Source: Pagrus major
Taxonomy: Eukaryota; Chordata; Actinopteri; Spariformes; Sparidae
Length of the DNA stretch: 64,000 nt
Reading direction: 5' to 3'
Assembly (NCBI RefSeq): GCF_040436345.1
Contig: NC_133221.1
Location: forward strand, 22,578,665 to 22,642,664
Shown piece by piece: positions 13,501 through 25,500 of this stretch. Under the pieces are notes generated by a model that ran no database searches, had not been told where the DNA came from, and saw nothing but the letters and a program-made list of their open reading frames with translations. The position numbers were made by a program, and so were the translations under genes. Each line of letters begins with the position of its first letter. Position 1 is the stretch's first letter.

Positions 13501-16500
13501 GCTGATACCAGCTGCTGCCGTCGCTTCAATGTTTCTGGATAAACAGAATAAATTTCAGCACATTATTGATGATGAAGGGTAGATGTAATCACCTTTAAGT
13601 CAGCTAAAGTTATTCATGATACAACACAGTGAACAAGTTGCACCACAACAAGAGTTAAAAGTTACCAGTGTTAAGAATTATGTCACTGTTGTTGAAACAC
13701 ATAAATTCAGTTTAGTAATGTTCATAAAATCTGCAGTAACATTGTTATATGTCATGGTTGCAACTTGTATAATTTTCCAATCTAACAGAAAGAGTGACAC
13801 AGAGTTTTGAAAATATGTTACTGTTATTGTTTCATACCTCGACATTCTGTCTGTTTCTGAATATATTTAGGGGGAATCTTCTCAACTCCTGAAGGTTGAG
13901 AGACGATCCAGAGACGAGCGGAGGGAAGCAAATTCCCCTTGATGAGGTTTGTTAGCAGCACATCCATCGAGGCTGGCTTGTGCATATCAGTCAGGTCCTC
14001 CTTTTTTTCAAAGTCCAGAGGAAGGTCACATTCTTCCAAACCATCAAGGACAAAAGCTACTTCACATTTGTTGTACTGGCAAGCTAATCTGTGTTTTCTG
14101 TCATTGAGGGAATGACGAAGCAGATCTGTCATGCTTTGAACTTTTTCTTTTCTTGGCAGCTCGCTGAACTTCAATGAAACTATCAAGTCTATGTTCTTGT
14201 TGGACTTTCCTTTTGCCCAGTCTACCATGAACCTCCTTGTTTGATGTGTTTTACCAACACCAGGAACTCCCGTCATTAGCACTGTTTGCACTTTCTCTGT
14301 CCGTGACTTCGGAAATAATCCATCATAGGTTTGTGTTTTTTTTTCTTTTCCCATCTTGTAGAGTTCTGTGTCAGTCTCAAGTTTACTCAGTTCCTCTTCA
14401 TGCTGATGGCGGATTGTTGCCTTCAGGTCTGCTGTCAGTTCATTTCTGAAGTCTTTGCCTAAAGAAATGATAAAGACATTATAGAGAAAACAGAGTACAG
14501 TGACTGCAAAAAATACAGTGTCACATTATGCATTTTGTTACACCAGCAGTTAAAGCCCAGAGAGGAAAATGGCAGTAAAACACAAAATGTAAGTAGGAAT
14601 TTGCAATGACATTAATTTTAGTTGAGTTTATGAAACATCTTCATTAAAGTGATGTATGTCATGGTTTCAGCTTTTGCAGTGTTTCCTGATCAACATCAAC
14701 ATCAAGAATGACACATGATACAGATCACACGATACATAATATGAGTTATGAGACTAAGTTATTGTTATTGTTTCATACCTCGACATTCTGTCTGTTTATG
14801 AATATATTTAGGGGGAATCTTATCAACCCCTGAAGGTTGAGAGATGATCCAGAGACGAGCGGAGGGAAGCAAATTCCCCTTGATGAGGTTTGTTAGCAGC
14901 ACATCCATCGAGGCTGGCTTGTGCATATCAGTCAGTTTATTTTTCTTTTCCTTTTTCATGTCCAGAGGAAGGTCACATTCCTCCAAACCATCAAGTACAA
15001 AAACTATCTTACATTTATCAAACTTGCAAACTTCTGGGTGTTCATCATCACTGAGGGAATAACGAAGCAGATCTTTCATGCTTTGAACTTCATCTTTTCT
15101 TGAATTCAGCTCGCTGAACTTCAATGACACTATCAGGTCTATGTTTTTGTTGGACTTTCCTTCTGCCCAGTCTACCATGAACCTCCTTGTTTGAAGTGTT
15201 TTACCAACACCAGCAGCTCCTTTCATTAGCACTGTTCGCACTGTCTTTGTCCGTGACTTCGGAAATAATTCATCATAGGTTTGTACTTTATTTTCTTTGT
15301 TTTCTTTTCCTATATTGTAAAGTTCTGTGTCAGTCTCAAGTTTCTTCACTTCTTCTTCATGCTGACTGAGGATTCGTCTTTTCAGGTCTGCTGTGAGTTT
15401 GGGATTGACGGCTTTCCCTAAAGAAACAATAAAGACAATACAAACAGAGCAGAATGCAGTAATTTCAATAAATGTCACATTCCTAAACAATTAAATGGCA
15501 AACATAAAAAAGTTTTGTCACGTGATGTTTTGTGTTATACCTGCAATCAAAGTCGAGGGATTAAAAATGTATGAGAATAAAGAAATGTATCTATGAGTTT
15601 GCAATAAAGAAATACGTGTTAAATATCTCTATATTCCAGCAGTAACCACTGTTACAAAGTGTTTGGTCAGTAACCATGTCTCTCCTCCTCTTGCTCATGC
15701 TGTGGAATAGGAAATTAATTTTCTAGTATCCCTGCCCACTTCATCCAATCAGGATAGAGAACTCTATAAAGGGGCGGTCCTGTCTGCTTGTGAACACACA
15801 CAGAGCAGGATCCTCCTGCTTGCTGCTCCGTCTGCTGATTAGCACTTAGTACATGTGGCGATGCAAAGAGGAGAGAGGGGATTGCTAACTGCAAAACAGA
15901 CGTTAGCTAAAACAATGAAAACGTTAACAGCAGCTTTAAGCTGACAAAAGTTTATGTGTTGCTTATTCTAACCTTTGCTCGAAGTGTCCACACTGCTGGG
16001 CTTAGTGGTGTCTGGATTCTGATCGGTTGCGCTTCAACACAAACACAAAACACAAATACATAAATACATGAGATACATTTACTCTAACAAAGATTTAAAT
16101 TATTCATGTTTGAGGTAATGTTTGAGGTGGCACAAACATCATGTCATTTCAAAACAAATAAAGTGTCTTTAATTCATGATGTAACTAATATGATGTATCA
16201 AAATAACACTAAATTAAAGTGCACATTTTGTACATAATGCCAGTACAATATTTAAACAAATAAATAAAATAAAGTGCCTTTTTGTGCATGATGACACTAA
16301 TAACATTTCAAACAACACTAAATAAAAGTGCACATTTTGTGCATAATGCCACTAGGATATTTTAAAAGAAATACATGCACTTTTGTGCAGGATGTCACAC
16401 AGGTAATTTAAAAAAACAGTAAAATAAAAATAAGCTGCATAATAGGAAATCAAATGGTGAAAATGAAAAGTTCACAGCTTTACTTTTGGTTTCTTCTGTA

Positions 16501-19500
16501 TGAAATGTATTGGCCAGCTCTTCTCTCACTTTAATGTGCAACTTAGGTAGAGCTTTCTCTGCAAAATATTCGCCTCTAGGTAGATTATATCTTGGGTCAA
16601 GTGTGTTGATGAGCTTTCTGAATCCGGGCTTTTCAACCACACTCACTGGGGCCATGTCTTTCGCTATGTGGTAGGTTACTGCGGATGTTATCTCCTTCTG
16701 TTTTTGACTATTTTTGTCGTATGGTGTTGTTCTGGAAAAAGAAGACACCAGACTCAACTGCGTCAGTGCTGGTTGCTTCGGCACTTTCTTCGATATGGCA
16801 CCGGCCGGAGATGCGCTCATGCGGAGTTTCAAGCACTCTTCGTTTTCTAGCGGGTGGGTTCTCAAATGGTGATATAAATTTGTTGTACTACCACCTTTTG
16901 TGGCGACGCTTTTGCAGCATACTTTACATATTACAGTTATTTGTTTAACGTCCTCTTGTACCCAAACCACCGCCCAGCCGTAGTTGACACGCTCGCATCT
17001 TTAACAGCCCGAGCGGCACTACAGCGATCATAGATGCCATCATGCCTGTCAGCTGTAAAATCGTCCGGAAACGCAGTTTGCGTCCCAACTGAAATTGAGC
17101 AAGGCAGCAGTGAAACGCAGCCACCCGGTGCTCTGACAGACATCCTCGGTTCAAAACGGAGCATATTTCCAACCCGAGGAAAGAAAGCTGTTGACTAGGG
17201 GTCAGTGAACTTTTCTGTAGATTTACTGAAAAGCCCAGCGTTTGGATGTGTGACAGGGTCAGTGACAGCTGAGCCGCTGCTCGCTCTCTGGAGCTCGCAA
17301 TAATTACCCAATCGTCCAGATAGGCTAATATGCGAACGCCTTTCTCCTGAAGCGGAGCCAAGGCCACCTCGGCACATTTGGTGAATGTTCGGGGGGCGAG
17401 CGACAAGCCGAACAGCAGCACCAGGTATTCATAGGCTGTGCCCTCGAATGCAAACCTCAGAAACTGCCTGTGGTCCGGGTGAATCGCTACGTGAAAGTAA
17501 GCGTCTGTCAGATCGATTGTAAACCAATCTCCTGGTCTGATCGCGCTCAGTAGCTGTCTGAGTGTAAGCATTTTGAACTTGTAAGTTCGTAGGTATTTGT
17601 TTAACACACAAGTCTAGAAAAGGACGGAGCCCTCCTCCTTTCTTCGGAACAACAAAATAACGGCTGTACCAACCTTTGTTCGTTTCCGAAGCGGGAACAA
17701 CTCGGTTCAACAAGTTATTTATTTCTTCCCTCAGAACTGCTGCTGCTTCATCTCCTACAACTGTGTTTATTACAGAGTGGAAGCGAGGCGGCCGTGCCCC
17801 GAACTGTAAATGGTAACCCATGGCAACGGTTCTCTCTACCCAAGGTGAGACTGCGCATGCGCGCCACCGAGGAAGGTGAACAGCTAGCCGACTGACCTGC
17901 AGCACTGTGGGGGAGGGGCTGTCGCCCTCTGGCTTATTTGATTCACAATGTTTTGAGAACAAAACGAAATCTTTATTGAATTCAATAAATGCACATTTAC
18001 AACATTCACACAGTGAACAGGCACCATTTTTGGGGCATTTGTGTGTGAGGGGGTTTTGTGCTTGGTAGACTGTGTTAGGGGAGTGCAGCGCCTCTCGGGA
18101 CTGGACCCCTAAACAAAACATAAACGTGGCCTTTTTGCCGGCAACAACTGAGGGGCAGTAGTGTCTCCCTGCTGCTGGAGCCCCTCTCGAGTCGATCCCG
18201 AAGCTAGGATGACTGCTGCTTCTTCCTCCAGGGCGCTGAGCCCTTCTGGAGGCCAGGTGGCGGGCCCTTGCTCCAAGCCAAGGGGCGTGGGTTCTGACCG
18301 GGTGTTTGTCGCTTCACCGGCTGGGGTCCCAAACTTGCGGGTGTCGTAGTCCTCTTGGGAGGAGGCGGCGGTGCCGGTTTGTGCAGATTGGCTGGCTGTT
18401 TGGGCTTAGCATCACGTCTGGGGATGATGCTGCTCAGAGCCTCGGTTTGCTTCTTCCTCAGCTCAAACTTAGCCTGGATGGCATCGAGCGACTGTCCAAA
18501 CAAACCATCAGCTGACACTGGCCCGTCCAGATAGACAGCTCTGTCCCTGTCTGGAACATCGGAGAGAGTCAGCCACAGGTGCCTCTGTGCCACCACCGTG
18601 GAAGCCATCCCTCTTCCCAGGGAGAGCGCTGCACAGCAGGACACTTGGAGGATGTAATCCGTAGCAACTCTAACCTCAATAAGGAGAGGGGACAGTGGAC
18701 TGTCAGGAGGCATACGCGACCCGAGTTCCGCCAGACACATAGCTTGATATGTCTGAAGCATGGTGACAGAGCTCAGTGCACGGGCCGTGCTTGCTTGTGT
18801 CCGGTAAATCTTCTCCAGCTGGGATGCGGAGAACCTGCCGTGCTTGGATGGGAGAGTGGTGGGGCCGCCGACACCGTGGTTCTGGGCCGGGGCTAGATAT
18901 GCTGCCAGGGACGCCTTCATAGGCGGAGGGTTGACCAAACCAGCTTTTTCAGCTCCATCCAGGTCCAAAAACTGTCCATAGCCGGGCACCGTGGCGCGGG
19001 TAGACAGCGGTTTGTTCCACGTCGAGGTGAGCTCCGCGACAAAATCAGGGAACATGGGCAGGTTGTTCCTGACAGTCGTCGGTTTGGGAGGAAGGAAAAA
19101 CCCCGAGAACCACGACGGCTTCTGAGCCGGTGGAGGAGAGGGCCAGTCCACTTCCAGTTTCTCAGCTGCACGGCAGTACAGTGAGAGGAATGGTGAGAGG
19201 AATGATGTCTCAACCTGGTCAACGGGCGCAGCAGCGGCGGCGTACTGATCCGACGACAGCGGCTCCTGTTCATCCTCCGATAAGCCATGCACATCCAGGC
19301 CAAGGTCCAACACGTCATCGTCCTCATGGTAGGAGGCTAGCCCGGGTAGCGGCTGGCTAGCGCCCTCGGAGGGGGCCGGCTCAAACCCAGCTAGCCCGTC
19401 AGCACACTCCATGTGGTCTGCCCAGCTTCTCACGGGGTCTTCGACCAAGAGCTCCTCGCCGCCGGACTCGGACGAAGCCAGGGCCCCTCGACTCGGAGAG

Positions 19501-22500
19501 GAGGGGGTCGAGCTGTGCAATGGCTGTCTTTCTTAGCACTCTCTCCACAAACTTGACCCGTCTTTCCAGGGTTGAGCTCCGGAGCTGGAGACAGGAATCA
19601 CATGACTCAGGCACAGACAACGCTCTCCTGGTGTGGACAATCCCCAGGCAGACGGGAGACGCTTCGTGGAAGTCTTTCTCGTGCAGGGAGAAGCCACACC
19701 CCTGAGGACAGGGGCGAACAGAAGACTTTCCCTTTGCTCGCTTAGGCTCCGCGCTCATATCGAGACACAAAACCCAGAAAAGCAGACGAAATTAGCGCTC
19801 CGTGGGTAGCCAGCAGCTAACACCAACAGGGGCAGTTAAGCTAATTTCGAGCCGGCAGTAGCCACAACAAGACCAAGCTAACTAGCAGCAGCTGGTTAGC
19901 CTGACTCGGAAGAGGTGTTCTTAGCGAGGTGAACAGCGTAAGAACTGAGGGATGACTGTGGCGGTGCACGTATATATGTGCAGGCGGGGCCTCACATACG
20001 TCATCACAGATCATCTGCCGTAAAGGTGTGAATAGAGGTGTCTTCAGTCATGCCACGCGGGGGCGTGATATCCCATACTATATGTGTTTTACCGAGTGAA
20101 TTGACTGAAAGGGAGATTGAGTGATTTCACAAAAACAAAGTTTAAAATTTTTAACATCTGGGAAAAAAACTTTTTAGCTTCAATGCGAAAACTGCAGTAA
20201 AGTCTGATTACTCTGACAAGTCCTTCTCTAAGTTTTTGTCTTCTGCACTCTGAACCTATCAAACAAAGAACATGACCAAAATATCTTACCCTGGTTTTTC
20301 TTTACTGATGTTCTGAGGTTCACCCATGGACCCGTCACTTTTCATGGAAACATCGTTGGGTACAGAAGAGAATGATCTGTCTCCCTCACATGGACTGTAA
20401 GAAAGATTAGAATTAGAAACTTTTAAACATTAACACATTGTTTACATCTTTGTTATTGTTTTGAGGTGGAACTTCCAGTATTTATTTCACTATTTCAAAT
20501 ACATTCTCGTCAATTTATTTACTCTGTATCTGCCATCCAAGATAATTAAAATATCTTACCCTGATCCTTCTTTGCTGATGTTCTGAGGTTTACTCAACCT
20601 GTCACTTTCCACGGAAACATCGCTGGGTACAGCAGAGACTGCTCTTTCTTGGTCATACGGACTGTAAAACAGATTTAATATGTTTTAAAATTGACAAACC
20701 ATAACACTAGGGATGCACCAATTTATCAGCCTAACATCGGTATAAGCCGATATTTGCCTTGTTTACTGACATCAGCTTTTTGGCAAATAAGATGGCATTC
20801 ACCCACGTTAATCAGTTGTGTCTCATTCATTTTGCACTGGGTACATACGCTGTCCAAACCCATCTTCCCACAAAATGCTGAGCAATGTGCTGTGTGAAGT
20901 GTGAAAGAAAACGTCGGTGGTGTGGGAGTGTTACACTGTGAGAGACAGATCAGCGACTTGTAGTTTGCATGATATCCAGTGACCTTTCCTGACATGATCT
21001 CCTCCGTGAGAGCCCTGAGACGTCTTTTATATCCAGGCTGACACCAACCACAGTGTTAAAACAACAAAGATCACATTATCAGAGACTGTAAACAAATGCT
21101 TTTCTGTTACGGAGTCTGACCCCATATTGTGCATGGTGACGTCACTGGATCCCAGGCATAAGGACCGCTACTTTTACAAGGATGTGTTAAATGACACACA
21201 CAAGCAGCACTTGAAGCCAGCTGGTGGATAGGTCTGCTGCCACAGACGGAGATGTACAGACATGGGACGCACGCTAGAGAGAGCAGATCACCCACAATGG
21301 GCATGAAGGGACAGAGCCCGGTCCACTCAGCATGACATGTTTCAGGAGATTCTGGAGGAACACGGACCAGAAAGGCCAAGTAGGAAGGCATCACAGCAAT
21401 TTGATGGTTTTCTTACATATGTTATTGCTTTTCTGATCCCTTTACTTTTACATTTATTTACGTTCACACAAAAACAATGTTGTTGTCGGGCTATAAGTAC
21501 TGAAAAACTCTCCTGATTGAGTATATAGTTTGAATAGCGGGCTAGAAAGGCTTTTGAAGCAGTTATTTTTTATAAAGAGTCTTTTTCAAAGGTTGTTTCA
21601 TTCATATTTTATACATTTGTAGAATTGAATTTGTGCTTATTTGCAGTAAAGGGCTGAATGACTTTAAAACAGTTCAATTGTTCTGTTGTAAAGAGGATTT
21701 CTTATTTCCTTCAATTTATTTCCTCTGTATCAAAGCAAGAACATAACTAAAATAACTTACCTTGATTCTCCTTTACTGATGTTCTGAGGTTCACCCATGG
21801 ACCTGTCACTTTTCTCGGAAACATCGTTGGGTACAGCAGAGACTGATCTGTCTCCCTCACATGGACTGTAAGAAAGATTAGAATTAGAAACTTTTAAACA
21901 TTGTTTACATCTTTGTTATTGTTTTTGAGGTGGAACTTCCAGTATTTATTTCACTATTTCAAATACATTCTCATCAATTTATTTACTCTGTATCTACCAT
22001 CCAAGATAACTAAAATATCTTACCCTGATTCTCCTTTACTGATGTTCTGAGGTTCACCCAACCTGTCACTTTCCACGGAAACATCGCTGGGTACAGGAGA
22101 GACTGATCTGTCTTGGTCATACGGACTGTAAAACAGATTTAATATGTTTTAAAATTGACAAACCATAACACTAGGGATGCACCAATTTATCAGCCTAACA
22201 TCGGTATAAGCCGATATTTGCCTTGTTTACTGACATCAGCTTTTTGGCAAATAAGATGGCATTCACCCACGTTAATCAGTTGTGTCTCATTCATTTTGCA
22301 CTGGGTACATACGCTGTCCAAACCCATCTTCCCACAAAATGCTGAGCAATGTGCTGTGTGAAGTGTGAAAGAAAACGTCGGTGGTGTGGGAGTGTTACAC
22401 TGTGAGAGACAGATCAGCGACTTGTAGTTTGCATGATATCCAGTGACCTTTCCTGACATGATCTCCTCCGTGAGAGCCCTGAGACGTCTTTTATATCCAG

Positions 22501-25500
22501 GCTGACACCAACCACAGTGTTAAAACAACAAAGATCACATTATCAGAGACTGTAAACAAATGCTTTTCTGTTACGGAGTCTGACCCCATATTGTGCATGG
22601 TGACGTCACTGGATCCCAGGTATAAGGACCGCTACTTTTACAAGGATGTGTTAAATGACACACACAAGCAGCACTTGAAGCCAGCTGATGGATAGGTCTG
22701 CTGCCACAGACGGAGATGTACAGACATGGGACGCACGCTAGAGAGAGCAGATCACCCACAATGGGCATGAAGGGACAGAGCCCGGTCCACTCAGCATGAC
22801 ATGTTTCAGGAGATTCTGGAGGAACACGGACCAGAAAGGCCAAGTAGGAAGGCATCACAGCAATTTGATGGTTTTCTTACATATGTTATTGCTTTTCTGA
22901 TCCCTTTACTTTTACATTTATTTACGTTCACACAAAAACAATGTTGTTGTCGGGCTATAAGTACTGAAAAACTCTCCGGATTGAGTATATAGTTTGAATA
23001 GCGGGCTAGAAAGGCTTTTGAAGCAGTTATTTTTTATAAAGAGTCTTTTTCAAAGGTTGTTTCATTCATATTTTATACATTTGTAGAATTGAATTTGTGC
23101 TTATTTGCAGTAAAGGGCTGAATGACTTTAAAACAGTTCAATTGTTCTGTTGTAAAGAGGATTTCTTATTTCCTTCAATTTATTTCCTCTGTATCAAAGC
23201 AAGAACATAACTAAAATAACTTACCTTGATTCTCCTTTACTGATGTTCTGAGGTTCACCCATGGACCCGTCACTTTTCTCGGAAACATCGTTGGGTACAG
23301 CAGAGACTGATCTGTCTCCCTCACATGGACTGTAAGAAAGATTAGAATTAGAAACTTTTAAACATTGTTTACATCTTTGTTATTGTTTTTGAGGTGGAAC
23401 TTCCAGTATTTATTTCACTATTTCAAATACATTCTCATCAATTTATTTACTCTGTATCTACCATCCAAGATAACTAAAATATCTTACCCTGATTCTCCTT
23501 TACTGATGTTCTGAGGTTCACCCAACCTGTCACTTTCCACGGAAACATCGCTGGGTACAGGAGAGACTGATCTGTCTTGGTCATACGGACTGTAAAACAG
23601 ATTTAATATGTTTTAAAATTGACAAACCATAACACTAGGGATGCACCAATTTATCAGCCTAACATCGGTATAAGCCGATATGTGCCTTGTTTACTGACAT
23701 CAGCTTTTTGGCAAATAAGATGGCATTCACCCACGTTAATCAGTTGTGTCTCATTCATTTTGCACTGGATACATGCGCTGTCCAAACCCACCTTCCCACA
23801 AAATGCTGAGCAATGTACTGTGTGAAGTGTGGTTTGCTGTCAAACAAGAGTGAAAGAAAATGTTGGCGGCGTGAGAGTGTTACACTGTGAGAGACAGATC
23901 AGCGACTTGCAGTTTGCATGATAACCAGTAACCTTTCCTGACATGATCTCCTCCGTGAGAGCCCTGAGATGTCTTTTATACCCAGGCTGACACCAACCAC
24001 AGTGTTAAAACAACAAAGATCACATTATCAGAGACTGTAAACAAATGCTTTTCTGTTACGGAGTCTGATCCCATATTGTGCATGGTGACGTCACTGGATC
24101 CAAAGGTATAAGGACCGCTACTTTAACAAGGATGTTAAATGACACACACAAGCAGCACTTGAAGCCAGCTGATGGATAGGTCTGCTGCCACAGATGGAGA
24201 TGTACAGACATGGGACGCACGCTAGAGAGAGCAGATCACCCACAATGGGCATGAAGGGACAGAGCCCGGTCCACTCAGCATGACATGTTTGAGGAGATTC
24301 TGGAGGAACACGGACCAGAAAGGCCAAGTAGGAAGGCATCACAGCAATTTGATGGTTTTCTTACATATGTTATTGCTTTTCTGATCCCTTTACTTTCACA
24401 TTTATTTACGTTCACACAAAAACAATGTTGTTGTTGGGCTATAAGTACTGAAAAACTCTCCTGATTGAGTAGATAGTTTGAATAGCGGGCTAGAAAGGCT
24501 TTTGAAGCAGTTATTTTTTATAAAGAGTCTTTTTCAAAGGTTGTTTCATTCATATTTTATACATTTGTAGAATTGAATTTGTGCTTATTTGCAGTAAAGG
24601 GCTGAATGACTTTAAAACAGTTCAATTGTTCTGTTGTAAAGAGGATTTCTTATTTCCTTCAATTTATTTCCTCTGTATCAAAGCAAGAACATAACTAAAA
24701 TAACTTACCTTGATTCTCCTTTACTGATGTTCTGAGGTTCACCCATGGACCCGTCACTTTTCTTGGAAACATCGTTGGGTACAGGAGAGACTGATCTGTC
24801 TCCCTCACATGGACTGTAAGAAAGATTAGAATTAGAAACTTTCAAACATTATTTACATCTTTGTTATTGTTTTTGAGTCAGAACTCCCAGTATTTATTTC
24901 ACTATTTCAAATACATTCTCATCAGTTTATTTACTCTGTATCTACCATCCAAGATAATTAAAATATCTTACCCTGATTCTCCTTTACTGATGTTCTGAGG
25001 TTCACCCAACCTGTCACTTTCCACGGAAACATCGCTGGGTACAGGAGAGACTGCTGTTTCTTGGTCATACGGACTGTAAAACAGATTTAATATGTTTTCA
25101 AATTGACAAACCATAACACTAGGGGTGCACCAATTTATCAGCCTAACATCGGTAAAAGCCGATATGCGCCTTGTTTACTGACATCAGCTTTTTGGCAAAT
25201 AAGATGGCATTCACCCATGTTAATCAGTTGTGTCTCATTCATTTTTTAATCATTTTAACATTTTTATTGATATTTTTGAGGTGTAACTTCCAGTATTTCT
25301 ATCACTATTTCAAATACATTCTCATCTATTTAGTTCATTTGGATCAAACATCCAACATAACTAAAATAACTTACCTCGGTTGTCCCTTCCTGAAGTGGAG
25401 AGGTTCACCCATGGACCTGTCACTTCTCATGGAAACATTGCTGGGTACAGGAGAGACTGATCTGTCTCCCTCAAAGGGACTGTAAAACAGATTAGAATTA

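Larger units (their letters stand above)
16115..20110. mobile_element. Composite hAT/DIRS insertion in the left gene
   Basis: Flanking intron sequence matches the right gene: ACTCTAACAAAGATTTA near 16080 corresponds to 62330, and GTGATTTCACAAAAACAAA near 20124 corresponds to 62577. In the right gene only about 240 bases, including one 84-base exon (62471-62554), lie between these points. Here that stretch is replaced by a truncated hAT (to about 16970) abutting a truncated DIRS element (about 16970-20100). Exact borders are approximate. Confidence 0.75.
20290..25110. repeat. Tandem units of about 1,464 bases
   Basis: Exon pairs (105 plus 102 bases) and an intervening hAT remnant recur with spacing 1,464 (20560, 22024, 23488) and 1,484 (24972). 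The first two internal segments are almost identical (68-residue shadow frames at 20691 and 22155 are the same), so at least one duplication is recent. Confidence 0.8.

Noticed and set aside
20726..24342. 89- and 95-codon minus-strand frames repeated three times
   Set aside because: They lie in the duplicated hAT remnant, whose coding trace (SLDPRHKDRYF) is on the other strand.
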